This document shows, piece after piece, positions 54,059-62,919 of a stretch of DNA of 64,000 nt (position 1 is its first letter; each line of letters starts with the position of its first letter). A program made the position numbers and the translations under genes. This DNA comes from Pseudodesulfovibrio cashew. Lineage in GTDB: Bacteria > Desulfobacterota > Desulfovibrionia > Desulfovibrionales > Desulfovibrionaceae. The stretch is from positions 2,147,501-2,211,500 of the forward strand of contig NZ_CP046400.1 in assembly GCF_009762795.1 (NCBI RefSeq), in the 5' to 3' direction. The notes under the pieces are model-generated. The model did not search any database and had not been told where the DNA came from. It was given only the letters and a program-made list of their open reading frames with translations.

Positions 54059-55342
54059 CTACTTGAAGACTTCATCCAGCCAATCGAAGACCTCCAGACC
54101 GACCAGCCGCCGGTTTTCCATGAGGCAGTGGTTGGAGGCTCCCTCGTTGGACGGAGTGACCACCAATCTGGATTTCGGATTGGGAAATCCCTTGATGGCT
54201 ATATCCACCTGCCGCCTTGCCTCGGCGCTTTTGTACTCGCCCTCGCCCAGAAGGATCAGGGCAGGGGCGCCGATCCTGGCCGGATCAAAGGTGTTGCCCG
54301 CGTTGGCATTGATAAGCTCGGACGGGTTGTCCGGGTCCACCCCGTACCGCCAGCAGATGGACCTGACCACGTTGGCGTGGAAGGAAGTCCAGGATTGCTT
54401 GTCCTTGGCGGTGTCGGTGGCTGCGGGCATGGTGGCGAAGAGCGCTTCGGCGTCGATAACGGCGGCGGACATGATGATCGCCTTGAGCCTGGGGTCGTGC
54501 ATGGCGGCCTGGGGCACGAAGAGTCCGCCTCCGCTGTAGCCGAAGGCGGCCAGCCTGGCGGAATCGACCTCGCAGCGCTTCAGGAGCAGGTCCACCACGG
54601 CTTTCATGGGGACGTAAGTGTCGGTCCGGAAGATATGGCCGGATTGCGGAAGCATCCCCTGGCCCGGCAGATCCACTGTCATGAAGTTGTAGCCGCGTTC
54701 GAACGCCTCCTGCGCAATGTAGAAGTACAGGTCCTCGGCAAAGGTCTCGCCGCCGCCGATCATGAGCAGGGTCGGGGCGGGCTTGCCATCGGACAAGGCC
54801 GGACGAAAGTAGCCGGGCAGCACGGTGTCCTCAAAGGGAATCTCGATGTATTCCAGGGGCGGATCGAACAGGGGACATGCCTTTTGCATCAATGTACGGG
54901 TGCGCTCGGCCCGCTTTGCCAGCTCGGGATTGTCCGGGAGCATGGCGATGAGGGAGATGCGGGCATAATAGGCCGCCCGCAGGTACTGGGTGCGGGCGCT
55001 GAGCTTGTGACCGCCTGCAAGGGCCTTATCACCGCGCGCCTCGACCCGGGTGGACAGCTCGAACCACTCCCGGTGCCAGCTGTCCGCATCCCCGTCCTTG
55101 ATCTTGGACGCGGCATAGAAGATTTCGCCGACCTCTCCGCCGCCGTTGCCCACGGCCCCGAGCACGAGATTGCCGAAGTGGAAATCCATGTCCCCGTCCT
55201 GAAAGAAGTAGTGAAATGCAGTGGCGTGGGCGTCAAACGCTTTGCCGTCCTCCGAGGCTCGGGCCATGCCGGGCAGGCAGAGCATTGCGGCCACGAGGAC
55301 TATCCTGATGGCGCATTTCCAACTTCTTGAATCCTGTGTCAT
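54059..55342 (-). CDS. Exported alpha/beta hydrolase (FrsA/DUF1100-like)
   Basis: 427 residues from the ATG at 55342, AAGGAG upstream. The signal peptide is predicted at residues 1-29 (IRIVLVAAMLCLPGMARA). The C-terminal two-thirds is an alpha/beta hydrolase with nucleophile elbow GYSGGG (Ser) and downstream ILLGEGEYKSAEA and SNHCLMENRRL (candidate Asp/Glu and His). The helical N-terminal part resembles FrsA-type esterases. The substrate is unknown; periplasmic location is inferred. Confidence 0.85.
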   Translation of the reverse strand: MTQDSRSWKCAIRIVLVAAMLCLPGMARASEDGKAFDAHATAFHYFFQDGDMDFHFGNLVLGAVGNGGGEVGEIFYAASKIKDGDADSWHREWFELSTRVEARGDKALAGGHKLSARTQYLRAAYYARISLIAMLPDNPELAKRAERTRTLMQKACPLFDPPLEYIEIPFEDTVLPGYFRPALSDGKPAPTLLMIGGGETFAEDLYFYIAQEAFERGYNFMTVDLPGQGMLPQSGHIFRTDTYVPMKAVVDLLLKRCEVDSARLAAFGYSGGGLFVPQAAMHDPRLKAIIMSAAVIDAEALFATMPAATDTAKDKQSWTSFHANVVRSICWRYGVDPDNPSELINANAGNTFDPARIGAPALILLGEGEYKSAEARRQVDIAIKGFPNPKSRLVVTPSNEGASNHCLMENRRLVGLEVFDWLDEVFK

Positions 55343-55525
55343 GAGAATCTCCTTCGGCGCGAATCCCGTTTCAAAATTTTGTTCGAATATGACGTTTATG
55401 GGATGATTCGTTTCAGAAACTAGGCCTGCGATCAAAAATCAGTGTTGTGAGTTGTCAAACGGGAGGAGCTGTTGTCGCCCACAAAAGATGCCGGATTTAG
55501 TCCACGGTTCCATGGGATGAATAAA

Positions 55526-55984
55526 TTACGAATCCAGGCTAACCAGCAACAATAAAATGGCTTTTGGGAAAAGTGCGAATGGCAGTTTATCTAATTGGTC
55601 CGTCATGCAGAAGTAGGCAGTCAGGCCAATGGTGATAATGGTGGACAGATAGCCAAGCGCTTGAAATTCTTTCCAGTTCAGAAGAGTCTGCGCCAGATGG
55701 TCCACCAACAATAAGGGTGCAATGGGGAGCAGTATGCAAAAATCTGAAAACGAGTTGAGTATTTTCAGTAGCTTGTGTTCAGAATGGATAATGAGGTTGG
55801 CGATTTTGAACGCCAGGTAGAAGGGGATTGGGAGGAGTAATGTCCCCCACTGGAAAAAATTTTCAGGTTTATCGTAAAAAATCGAAATGACATAAATTGC
55901 ATACCCCGCTGTCAGCAGCAGTAGGCCGTGTCCTGAAATGTCGCGGATGAGGTTGAATATGGTTCGCATTCCGGTAACATCCAT
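55526..55984 (-). CDS. Hypothetical four-TM membrane protein, AT-rich gene
   Basis: 152 residues with about four hydrophobic segments (GLLLLTAGYAIYVISIFY, GTLLLPIPFYLAFKIANLII, FCILLPIAPLLLVDHL, LGYLSTIITIGLTAYFC). GGGGAGACATGC precedes the ATG. I do not recognise a family. Its base composition is markedly more AT-rich than its neighbours, which hints at recent acquisition. Confidence 0.7.
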   Translation of the reverse strand: MDVTGMRTIFNLIRDISGHGLLLLTAGYAIYVISIFYDKPENFFQWGTLLLPIPFYLAFKIANLIIHSEHKLLKILNSFSDFCILLPIAPLLLVDHLAQTLLNWKEFQALGYLSTIITIGLTAYFCMTDQLDKLPFALFPKAILLLLVSLDS

Positions 55985-56072
55985 TGCATGTCTCCCCGCC
56001 CGGTCCGAGCGGAGATACGACGTTTCGGTCGTTGGGGCATGAACAAAAAATCTTGTCGTATTGAAGCGGGTT

Positions 56073-56177
56073 ATGAAGAATTACCCAGCAATCATCCTGG
56101 CGATATCTCTGGTCCTCTATTTTGCTTTAGGGTCGATATGTAGCATGCGGCTGAATCATTTTCCAGGGAAGAAATAG
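56073..56177 (+). CDS. Possible 34-residue single-pass membrane peptide
   Basis: ATG to TAG, 34 codons. The N terminus is MKNYPAIILAISLVLYFALG, a charged start followed by a hydrophobic helix, then a basic tail ending FPGKK. No strong RBS is visible. It is included only as a candidate small protein in an otherwise empty region (55985-56282). Confidence 0.25.
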   Translation: MKNYPAIILAISLVLYFALGSICSMRLNHFPGKK

Positions 56178-56282
56178 TCCGGTCACATCGGAGCCCCTTC
56201 TTGCGTTGTAAGTTATGCCTTTCCCTCCGACTGGGCGGTCCTGCCCGCCTGCCGCCACAGCCCTTGGGTCGCCGGTGCTGAC

Positions 56283-56315
56283 AAAAAAAGTGGAGCCGCG
56301 AGAACACGGCTCCAC
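56283..56315 (-). terminator. Rho-independent terminator ending the choline cluster
   Basis: On the minus strand GTGGAGCCG pairs with CGGCTCCAC around an 8-base loop and is followed by seven T residues. Confidence 0.92.
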
Positions 56316-56341
56316 TCCACATTGCTGATGATGCGTAGCGT

Positions 56342-57295
56342 CTAGACCTTGGAGTCCAGGTATGCCTTGAAGGCTGCCGCGCCGGGCTTGCTGTCGGCGG
56401 TGGTCACGCCGTCGAGCCATTTTTCGTACATCTCGGGGTTGGCCTTGAGCCACAGGAGTCCGGCCTTGGTGAAGCCGATGCTTTTGTCCTTGTGCACGGT
56501 GGTCATGATCTGGTTCATCATGGAGACCGGGAACTGCATGTTCTTGAACAACTTGGCCACGTTGGGGTTGTCCTGCTCCAGTCCCTTGCGGATGTTGGTC
56601 CAGACCGTGGCGGTGCCGTTGTTGCCACCGAAGGTCTCGTCGGTGCTGCCGGTCAGGTAGGTCATGTCGATGCGCTCGTTCATGCTGTGCGGCGCCCAGC
56701 CCAGGAAGACGATCCACTTGTGGTTTTTGGCGTAGGCCTGGACTTCGGAGAGCATGGCCACCTCGCTGGAGGCGACGAGCTTGAACTTGCCCAGTCCGAA
56801 CATGTTCTTGTCGATCATGTCCTGGATGATCATGTTGCCGTCGTTGCCGGGCTCGATGCCGTAGATCTTCCAGTCCAGCTTGTCGCCGAACTTGGCGATG
56901 TCGCTGAAGTCCTTCAGGCCCGCTTCGGCGCAGAAGGTGGGCACGGCCAGCGTGTACTTGGCGCCGGGCATGTTGGCCACATATTTGATGACCTTGCCGC
57001 TTTCAAAGAATTTGTTGGCGATATTCGCCATGGACGGCATCCAGTTGCCGAAGAAGACGTCCGCGTCGCCGGTGGACAGGGCGGTGTAGGTGATGGGCAC
57101 CGAGAAGACTTTGTTTTCCGCCTTGTAGCCGAGGCTTTTCAGGACGGAAACGGCAATTTCGGATTTGATGGTCACGCCGGTCCAGGAGACGCTGGCGACC
57201 GTGATCTTGTCCGCTGCTTGTGCGGTGAGGGTGGAGCAGAAAATAGTTGCGATTGCGAGAACGGCGAACAGCGTCCGCCTCAGGCCGGAAGACAT
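56342..57295 (-). CDS. Choline/glycine betaine ABC-transporter substrate-binding protein
   Basis: 317 residues from the ATG at 57295 with GGAGGTTTG upstream. The signal peptide is cleaved near TAQAADK. The OpuAC/ChoX fold is visible, with aromatic residues typical of quaternary-amine binding (SVSWTGV, FFGNWMPS, FLGWAPHSMN). It follows betB by 78 bases and is last in the operon. The permease and ATPase are not in the window, so the protein must work with components encoded elsewhere. Confidence 0.9.
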   Translation of the reverse strand: MSSGLRRTLFAVLAIATIFCSTLTAQAADKITVASVSWTGVTIKSEIAVSVLKSLGYKAENKVFSVPITYTALSTGDADVFFGNWMPSMANIANKFFESGKVIKYVANMPGAKYTLAVPTFCAEAGLKDFSDIAKFGDKLDWKIYGIEPGNDGNMIIQDMIDKNMFGLGKFKLVASSEVAMLSEVQAYAKNHKWIVFLGWAPHSMNERIDMTYLTGSTDETFGGNNGTATVWTNIRKGLEQDNPNVAKLFKNMQFPVSMMNQIMTTVHKDKSIGFTKAGLLWLKANPEMYEKWLDGVTTADSKPGAAAFKAYLDSKV

Positions 57296-57373
57296 CAAAC
57301 CTCCTATGTTGAGATTGAAGGGGCGAGTGGCGGAACTGGTCCGCCGCCCCCTGTGCGCCACATGCGCGTCAGC

Positions 57374-58858
57374 TTATTCCGCATCCGGACCGAACCAGTT
57401 GATGGGTTGGGTGGCGTGGTTGCGGTAAATATGTTTCACCTCGGTGTACTCCTCCAGGCCGATCTTGCCGAGCTCGCGGCCCAGCCCTGACTGCTTGTAG
57501 CCGCCCCAGGGAGCCTGGACGAAGTAGACGTTGAAGTCGTTGGCCCAGACCGTGCCGAACCGGAGCGCCTTGGAGACTCGCTCGATGCGGTCCGGGTCTC
57601 GGGTCCAGAATCCGGCGGACAGGCCGTAGATGGTGTCGTTTGCCCTGGAGACGGCCTCCTCCTCGGTGGCGAAGCGTTCCACGGTGATGACAGGGCCGAA
57701 GACCTCCTCCTGCACGATGCGCATGTCGTTTTCGCATCCCGTGAACAGGGTGGGCAGGTGGAAGTAACCGCTCTGAAGGTCTGGATCGTCCGGGCGTTTG
57801 CCGCCCAGCAGGAGCGTGGCTCCTTCCTCCTTGGCGATCTCGACGTACCCTTCCACCTTGGCCAGGTGATCGGCGGAGATGAGCGGCCCCATCTGGGTCT
57901 TCTCGTCAAAGCCGTTGCCGACCACGATCTTCTCCATGCGCGCCTTGAGTGCGTCTACGAAACGGTCATGGATACCGGCCTGGACCATGACCCGGGCCCC
58001 TGCGGAGCAGATCTGCCCGGCGTGGAAGAAAACGCCGTTGAGGGCGTAGTCCACGGCCAGGTCGAGGTCCGCGTCGTCGAAGATGATGTTGGGGTTCTTG
58101 CCGCCCAGTTCCAGGGCGACCTTTTTCACGTTGTCTGCAGCCGCGCGCATGATGGTCTTGCCCGTGGCGATGCCGCCCGTGAACGAGATCAGGTCAACGC
58201 CGTGGCTTTCGGCCAGCTCCGCGCCCACTTCCGCGCCCGGGCCGAGCACGGTGTTGACCACGCCGGGAGGAAAGCCCGCCTCTTCGGCCAGTTCCGTGAC
58301 CTTGAGGGTGGTCAGGGGCGTGATTTCGCTCGGTTTCATGACGATGGTGCATCCGGCGGCCAGGGCCGGAGCCATCTTCCAGGAGGCCTGGAGCAGAGGG
58401 TAGTTCCACGGCGAAATCTGGCCGCAGACGCCCACGGGCTCACGGATGACGGTGCTGGTGGAGCCCGGATTGGGCGAGGCGATGACCTCGCCGCCGTCCT
58501 TGTCCGCCAGCCCGGCGAAGTAGCGGAAGATGCCTGCGATATCGTCCATATCCCAGCGGCTCTCCTCCACGGTCTTGCCGGTGTCCAGGCTCTCCAGCCG
58601 GGCCAGCTCCTCGTGGTCGCGCTCGATCAGGTCGGCCAGCTTGAACAGGAGCCGTGCCCGCTCCGTGGCTGGTGTCTGCGGCCAGCCGCCGTGGTCGAAG
58701 GCAAGCCTGGCCGCCTTGATTGCCGCCTTGGCGTCCTCGCGGTCGCCCTCGGCCACCACGGCGACCACAGAGGCGTCGTAGGGATTGAGAATCTCGCGGG
58801 TCTTGCCGAACAGGCTGTCCACCCACTGCCCGTTGATGAAGTGTTTTCCGGTGAGCAT
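57374..58858 (-). CDS. betB: Betaine aldehyde dehydrogenase
   Basis: 494 residues, ALDH superfamily. Catalytic and structural motifs: NYPLLQASWKMAPALAAG, VALELGGKNPNIIF (Glu), the cysteine region FHAGQICSAGARV (Cys), and EEVFGPV. It oxidises betaine aldehyde to glycine betaine with NAD(P). The order betA-betB in one operon with a GntR regulator and a binding protein supports the substrate assignment. Confidence 0.92.
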   Translation of the reverse strand: MLTGKHFINGQWVDSLFGKTREILNPYDASVVAVVAEGDREDAKAAIKAARLAFDHGGWPQTPATERARLLFKLADLIERDHEELARLESLDTGKTVEESRWDMDDIAGIFRYFAGLADKDGGEVIASPNPGSTSTVIREPVGVCGQISPWNYPLLQASWKMAPALAAGCTIVMKPSEITPLTTLKVTELAEEAGFPPGVVNTVLGPGAEVGAELAESHGVDLISFTGGIATGKTIMRAAADNVKKVALELGGKNPNIIFDDADLDLAVDYALNGVFFHAGQICSAGARVMVQAGIHDRFVDALKARMEKIVVGNGFDEKTQMGPLISADHLAKVEGYVEIAKEEGATLLLGGKRPDDPDLQSGYFHLPTLFTGCENDMRIVQEEVFGPVITVERFATEEEAVSRANDTIYGLSAGFWTRDPDRIERVSKALRFGTVWANDFNVYFVQAPWGGYKQSGLGRELGKIGLEEYTEVKHIYRNHATQPINWFGPDAE

Positions 58859-58876
58859 GTCGTTTCTCCGTTTCCT

Positions 58877-60514
58877 TTACTCGCCGTGCTTGTAGTAGGG
58901 CGCGTTTTCGGCGGGCAGGGGGGTATTGCCCAGGATCAGGTCCGCCGCCTTTTCCGCGATCATCATGGTCGGGGCATAGATGTTGCCGTTGGTCACGTAG
59001 GGCATGACCGAGGCGTCTACCACGCGCAGCCCTTCCACGCCGTGCACGCGCAACTCGGGGTCGGTGACTGCCATGTCGTGGGTTCCCATGGCGCAGGTGC
59101 AGCTCGGGTGGTAGGCGGATTCGCCTTCCCTGGCCACAAAGTCGAGTATTTCCTCGTCTGTCTGTGCCTGCGGGCCGGGCGCCAGCTCCTTGCCCCGGAA
59201 CTCGTCGAAGGCGGGCTGGGTCATGATCTCGCGGGTCTTGCGGATGGCCTCCACCCACTCACGGCGCTCCTGCTCTGTGGAGAGGTAGTTGAACAGGATG
59301 CTCGGGTAGTCGGCGGGATCGGATGACGTGATCTTCACGTGGCCGCGCACGTCAGTGTTCATGGGCCCGACGTGAACCTGGTAGCCGTGACCCTCGTTGG
59401 GGGCCGAGCCGTCGTAGCGGATGGCGATGGGCAGGAAATGATACTGGATGTTGGGGTATTCCACCCGGTCGTTGCCTCGAATGAAGCCGCCCGCCTCGAA
59501 GTGGTTGGTGGCGGCCTCGCCCTTGTGTCCGAAGAGCCACTTCATGCCGATCCACGGCTGGTTGTACCACTTGAGGCACGGGAACATGGAGACCGGCTTC
59601 TTGCAGGCGTACTGGACGTAGAGTTCCAGGTGATCCTGGAGATTTTCGCCCACGCCGGGCAGGTCCTGGACGACGTTGATGCCCAGGGTGGAGAGCTCGG
59701 TGCCGTTGCCCACGCCCGAGAGCTGGAGCAGTTGGGGCGAGTTGATGGCTCCGCCGCAGGAGATGATCTCCCCACCGTAGACCTTGAAGGTCCGTTTGCC
59801 GCGCGTGTACTCCACGCCCACGGCGCGCTTGCCCTCGAACAGGATGCGCGTGGTCATGGCCTTGCATTTGACGGTCAGGTTGCGGCGGTTCTTGACCGGG
59901 TGCACGTAGGCGCGGGCCGCGTTCCAGCGGCGGCCACGGTAGGTGTTGCGGTCGAACTTGCCGAACCCTTCCTGCTGATAGCCGTTGACGTCCTTGGTCA
60001 CCGGGTATCCCGCCTCCTGTACGGCCTTGAAGAAGGCGTCGAAGAGCGGGTTGTCGCATTCGGGCTCGGTCAGGTAGAGCGGCCCCACCGCGCCTTGATA
60101 TTCGTCGGCACCGGCGGTGCGGCACTCGAACCGCTTGAAATAGGGCAGGCAGTGGGCGTAGTCCCAGTCCGCCAGTCCGTCCTCCTTGGACCACTTCTCG
60201 TAATCCATGGCGTTGCCGCGAATGTAGATCATGCCGTTGATGCAGCTGGAACCGCCCAGGACCTTGCCGCGCGGTTGGTAGATGCGGCGGTTGTGCATGT
60301 GCGGTTCGGGCTCGGACTCGTACCACCAGTTGTAGGTCTTGCCCGCCAGGGGGTAGGTCAGGGCCGCAGGCATATGAATGCGGAAATCGAGCTTGAAGTC
60401 GGGCAGTCCCGCTTCCAGGACCAGTACTTTGCTTTTGGGGTTGGCGCTCAGGCGGTTGGCCAGGACAGAGCCGGCGGAGCCGCCGCCGACTATGATGTAA
60501 TCATAGTGTTTCAT
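58877..60514 (-). CDS. betA: Choline dehydrogenase (GMC family)
   Basis: 545 residues. FAD-binding IIVGGGSAGSVLANRLS at the N terminus, GMC signature RGKVLGGSSCINGMIYIRG, second signature GGAINSPQLLQLSG, and the catalytic histidine region SYHPSCTCAMG-like (AYHPSCTCAMGTHD). It oxidises choline to betaine aldehyde, passing electrons from FAD to the membrane quinone pool. It is 18 bases upstream of betB. Presence in an apparently anaerobic organism raises the question of its electron acceptor. Confidence 0.93.
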   Translation of the reverse strand: MKHYDYIIVGGGSAGSVLANRLSANPKSKVLVLEAGLPDFKLDFRIHMPAALTYPLAGKTYNWWYESEPEPHMHNRRIYQPRGKVLGGSSCINGMIYIRGNAMDYEKWSKEDGLADWDYAHCLPYFKRFECRTAGADEYQGAVGPLYLTEPECDNPLFDAFFKAVQEAGYPVTKDVNGYQQEGFGKFDRNTYRGRRWNAARAYVHPVKNRRNLTVKCKAMTTRILFEGKRAVGVEYTRGKRTFKVYGGEIISCGGAINSPQLLQLSGVGNGTELSTLGINVVQDLPGVGENLQDHLELYVQYACKKPVSMFPCLKWYNQPWIGMKWLFGHKGEAATNHFEAGGFIRGNDRVEYPNIQYHFLPIAIRYDGSAPNEGHGYQVHVGPMNTDVRGHVKITSSDPADYPSILFNYLSTEQERREWVEAIRKTREIMTQPAFDEFRGKELAPGPQAQTDEEILDFVAREGESAYHPSCTCAMGTHDMAVTDPELRVHGVEGLRVVDASVMPYVTNGNIYAPTMMIAEKAADLILGNTPLPAENAPYYKHGE

Positions 60515-60535
60515 TGAGGATGTTCTCGCTTGTGG

Positions 60536-61312
60536 CTATTGGTTGTCGTCTTGCAGGAACTCGGGTTGGTCAACGGACTCGGCCCTCTCCTCCACGCACT
60601 GCCTGAGCAAAACGTAGTGTTGGCTGACGTGGCCAAGGGCCCGCATGAGTTGTCCCTGTTCGATGGCCCGGGCCGTGTCGCTCCAGTTGGCGGCGGCCTT
60701 TTCCCGGAAGGACGCCTCCTCGTACAGGGCGTAGTCGTGAGAACTGAATCCCATCTGGATGGCGTGCATGACCCACTCGAACAGCGGGTTGCGTGCCATG
60801 CGCACGAGCATGAGGTTCAGCTTGCGGTCCAGTTCGCTGGTGGCGACGAGGTCCGGTTCGTCCTCCTTGAGCATGCCCTCCAGGCGAAGGGCCTCACCGA
60901 GCAGTTCCATCTTCTCTTCACGGCTGCCGAGGGCGATGGCCAATTGCGTGATAGTCCGGTCCAGAGTCTCGCGGAACTCGATCAGCTTTTCCGGCTCCAC
61001 CGGGTGCTGTTTGAGGAAGAGGGCCAGGGATTCCGAAACATTGGCGACTTCAACCTGCCTGACGTAGGCCCCGCCTTTGGCTCCCTTCTTCACTTCGAGG
61101 AGCCCCTTCTGTTTCAGTATCTTGATGGCCTCGCGGATCACGCCGCGTCCCGTGCCGAACTGTGACTGCATTTCCCGTTCGCTGGGGAGACGCTCTCCTG
61201 GCTGCAGCCGTCCATCCATGATGGCGGCCTCGATCTGGAGCGCGACTTCCTCACTGGCGCGGCCAGCCTGGACAGGAAGGAACAGGGAAATTTCTTCTTT
61301 GATCGGAGACAA
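60536..61312 (-). CDS. GntR/FadR-type regulator of the choline cluster
   Basis: 258 residues. The GntR wHTH is at about 18-80 (LQPGERLPSEREMQSQFGTGRGVIREAIKILKQKGL) with a C-terminal FCD helical ligand-binding domain. The start is TTG at 61312, the only start codon between the upstream in-frame stop and the fold. It heads the betA-betB operon, replacing the TetR-type BetI seen in many bacteria. TGGT-N3-ACC sites overlap its RBS and lie upstream, consistent with autorepression. Confidence 0.9.
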   Translation of the reverse strand: MSPIKEEISLFLPVQAGRASEEVALQIEAAIMDGRLQPGERLPSEREMQSQFGTGRGVIREAIKILKQKGLLEVKKGAKGGAYVRQVEVANVSESLALFLKQHPVEPEKLIEFRETLDRTITQLAIALGSREEKMELLGEALRLEGMLKEDEPDLVATSELDRKLNLMLVRMARNPLFEWVMHAIQMGFSSHDYALYEEASFREKAAANWSDTARAIEQGQLMRALGHVSQHYVLLRQCVEERAESVDQPEFLQDDNQ

Positions 61313-61323
61313 TGGTATTACCT
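61313..61323. promoter_or_regulatory. Candidate GntR operator 1
   Basis: TGGTATTACCT fits the FadR-subfamily pattern TGGT-N3-ACC-A with one change. It lies directly at the start codon and RBS of the GntR gene, so binding would block its own expression. Confidence 0.6.
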
Positions 61324-61375
61324 ATCTAGCAATAATTTGCCATTTTGTTTCTATTTGGCGCTAAAAGCACCTATT

Positions 61376-61386
61376 TGGTAGGACCA
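61376..61386. promoter_or_regulatory. Candidate GntR operator 2
   Basis: TGGTAGGACCA is a perfect TGGT-N3-ACCA dyad, 53 bases beyond site 1. Between 61387 and 61618 I see only one further structure: a 9-bp hairpin TGCGCGGGG/CCCCGCGCA at 61570-61598 after the acidic protein gene, lacking a T-run. Confidence 0.65.
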
Positions 61387-61618
61387 TTCTAGGCAGGTTT
61401 CGCGAAGGACGTCAAGGCGGAGGGGTAGTCGCTGAGGAGTCTAATGATTTCAAAGTCTTATTGAGACATAAGCCCGGATATCGAATGGTGGCCGGTGGGC
61501 TCGGCTGGGGTGAGTCGTCTGCGAAATGGACGCGAGGGTAGTCGAATAGCGGAGAGCGGCGGCACTGCGTGCGCGGGGAGCCGGGCACACCCCGCGCAGA
61601 CTGGAGCGGGTGGTGAGT

Positions 61619-62287
61619 TTATACGGCGATGTCGATGTTCGCGCCGGGGAGGGAGGCCGTTGCTTCACCTACTTCCGTCACGCTCTGTTTTTCCATTAAT
61701 GCGGACAGTTCTTCTGCTGAACCGGTGGTCATGTCACCTGTCTTTTCAACGGCGGGGGTGGCTTCTTCTGTACCTGCGGAGGATGCGGGCTCCTCGTCAA
61801 AGGCGGTTGAGGAATCGACGATTTCCGTCTTCTGATCGCCAGTCGCGTCGAGTTGTTCCTGCTGTTCCGTTTCGCGCTCTTCGCGCTCCTTCTCCAACTG
61901 TTCGGCGGAGGTCTCGGCGACAACCTGTTCCACGATACTCTCTACAGAGTTGGCCGCCTTGGTTCCGGCCAGGGTCTTGACAGCATAGTTGTCTGGGTCG
62001 GCTGCCGCTGCGGCCAGGGAGTACATGTCCATCATTCCTTGCATGCGATTTCGAAAGTCATTTTTGACGTCGAAATTGGAGAGCATGGCCTCGACATACT
62101 GCGACTGCTGGTAGTCGCGTTTGAAGAAGTTGTCTTCCAACAGGTTGCGCGAGGCCGCGCTTACGGTCGTTTCAATGTCGTCTTGCAACGTATTCGACTT
62201 GGTCGTCGACAAGGCGGCCATGTCTTGCGAGCCATTCATGTCCGTCGCGAGTGCAAAGGCGGTGGAAGTATCATTACCAATTTTCAT
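61619..62287 (-). CDS. Acidic, low-complexity hypothetical protein
   Basis: 222 residues. I do not recognise a family. The first 120 residues look helical (FKRDYQQSQYVEAMLSNFDVKNDFRNRM). The rest is a Glu/Thr/Ser-rich region (EKEREERETEQQEQLDATGD), probably disordered. No signal peptide or membrane segment is present. GGGAGGCACC precedes the ATG. Position beside the choline cluster is probably coincidental. Confidence 0.7.
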   Translation of the reverse strand: MKIGNDTSTAFALATDMNGSQDMAALSTTKSNTLQDDIETTVSAASRNLLEDNFFKRDYQQSQYVEAMLSNFDVKNDFRNRMQGMMDMYSLAAAAADPDNYAVKTLAGTKAANSVESIVEQVVAETSAEQLEKEREERETEQQEQLDATGDQKTEIVDSSTAFDEEPASSAGTEEATPAVEKTGDMTTGSAEELSALMEKQSVTEVGEATASLPGANIDIAV

Positions 62288-62919
62288 GGTGCCTCCCTGC
62301 TGTGAAAAGGTCTAACCCACTGTGCCGCTCTATCGACACGATAGATCATATCTTCAGATCACATGAAGAAATGTTCAGATGTTTCCGGGAAAAATGGAGG
62401 CCAGGATTATCCGGGAGCGTGGAAGGACAGCCATTGCGGTAGGTTTCAGGGCTGTCCGCAGTTCTGGCGAAGAGGACTATTGGGTATGCCTGGGCAGATC
62501 ATCCGTATGCCGCGGGGTGATTGTTCAAGGAGTTCCTCTTTCGCATTTTTTGTCGAGTTTGTTTTCAAAAAAGAAAGTTGCGCTAGTGCCAATTTTGCAA
62601 TATGTTAGTTTTGCGATTATCAATTTTGTATTTATGACAAGTTGAGGTCGCGGTTTTGTCTCTGAAAAGCTGTGGTTACCTGTGTGGGAGTATCTCTCTT
62701 AAATTGCAGGATTATTTTTTATATACCGTCTCTTTTCGAGATTTTTGTTTTCGGTTGGCGTTTTTGGGTGCGGATTTTGAAATGAGGCACTCTGTATGGC
62801 GGAGGAAAGCGTCCGCTTTCCGTTTGAATAGCAAGAGTTCCGGCCGGGACAGTTTCATCCCGGTCCAAGACATGAACGAAACGGAGCGCTACAAGCTCCG
62901 GATTTAGGGAGAATAGAAT
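62288..62919. other. 632-base AT-rich intergenic region
   Basis: Two plus-strand frames (62379-62645 and 62656-62907) lack RBS or family resemblance and are not called. The stretch is strongly AT-rich in its middle (about 62540-62760). Near its right end two hairpins precede the next gene: CCGGGA/TCCCGG and CGGAGC/GCTCCG, the second just before the RBS AGGGAG. They may form a leader. I see no repeat array or transposon end. Confidence 0.5.

Noticed and set aside
62656..62907. 83-codon frame before dgcN
   Set aside because: It lies in AT-rich sequence, has no RBS or homology, and covers the putative leader hairpins.
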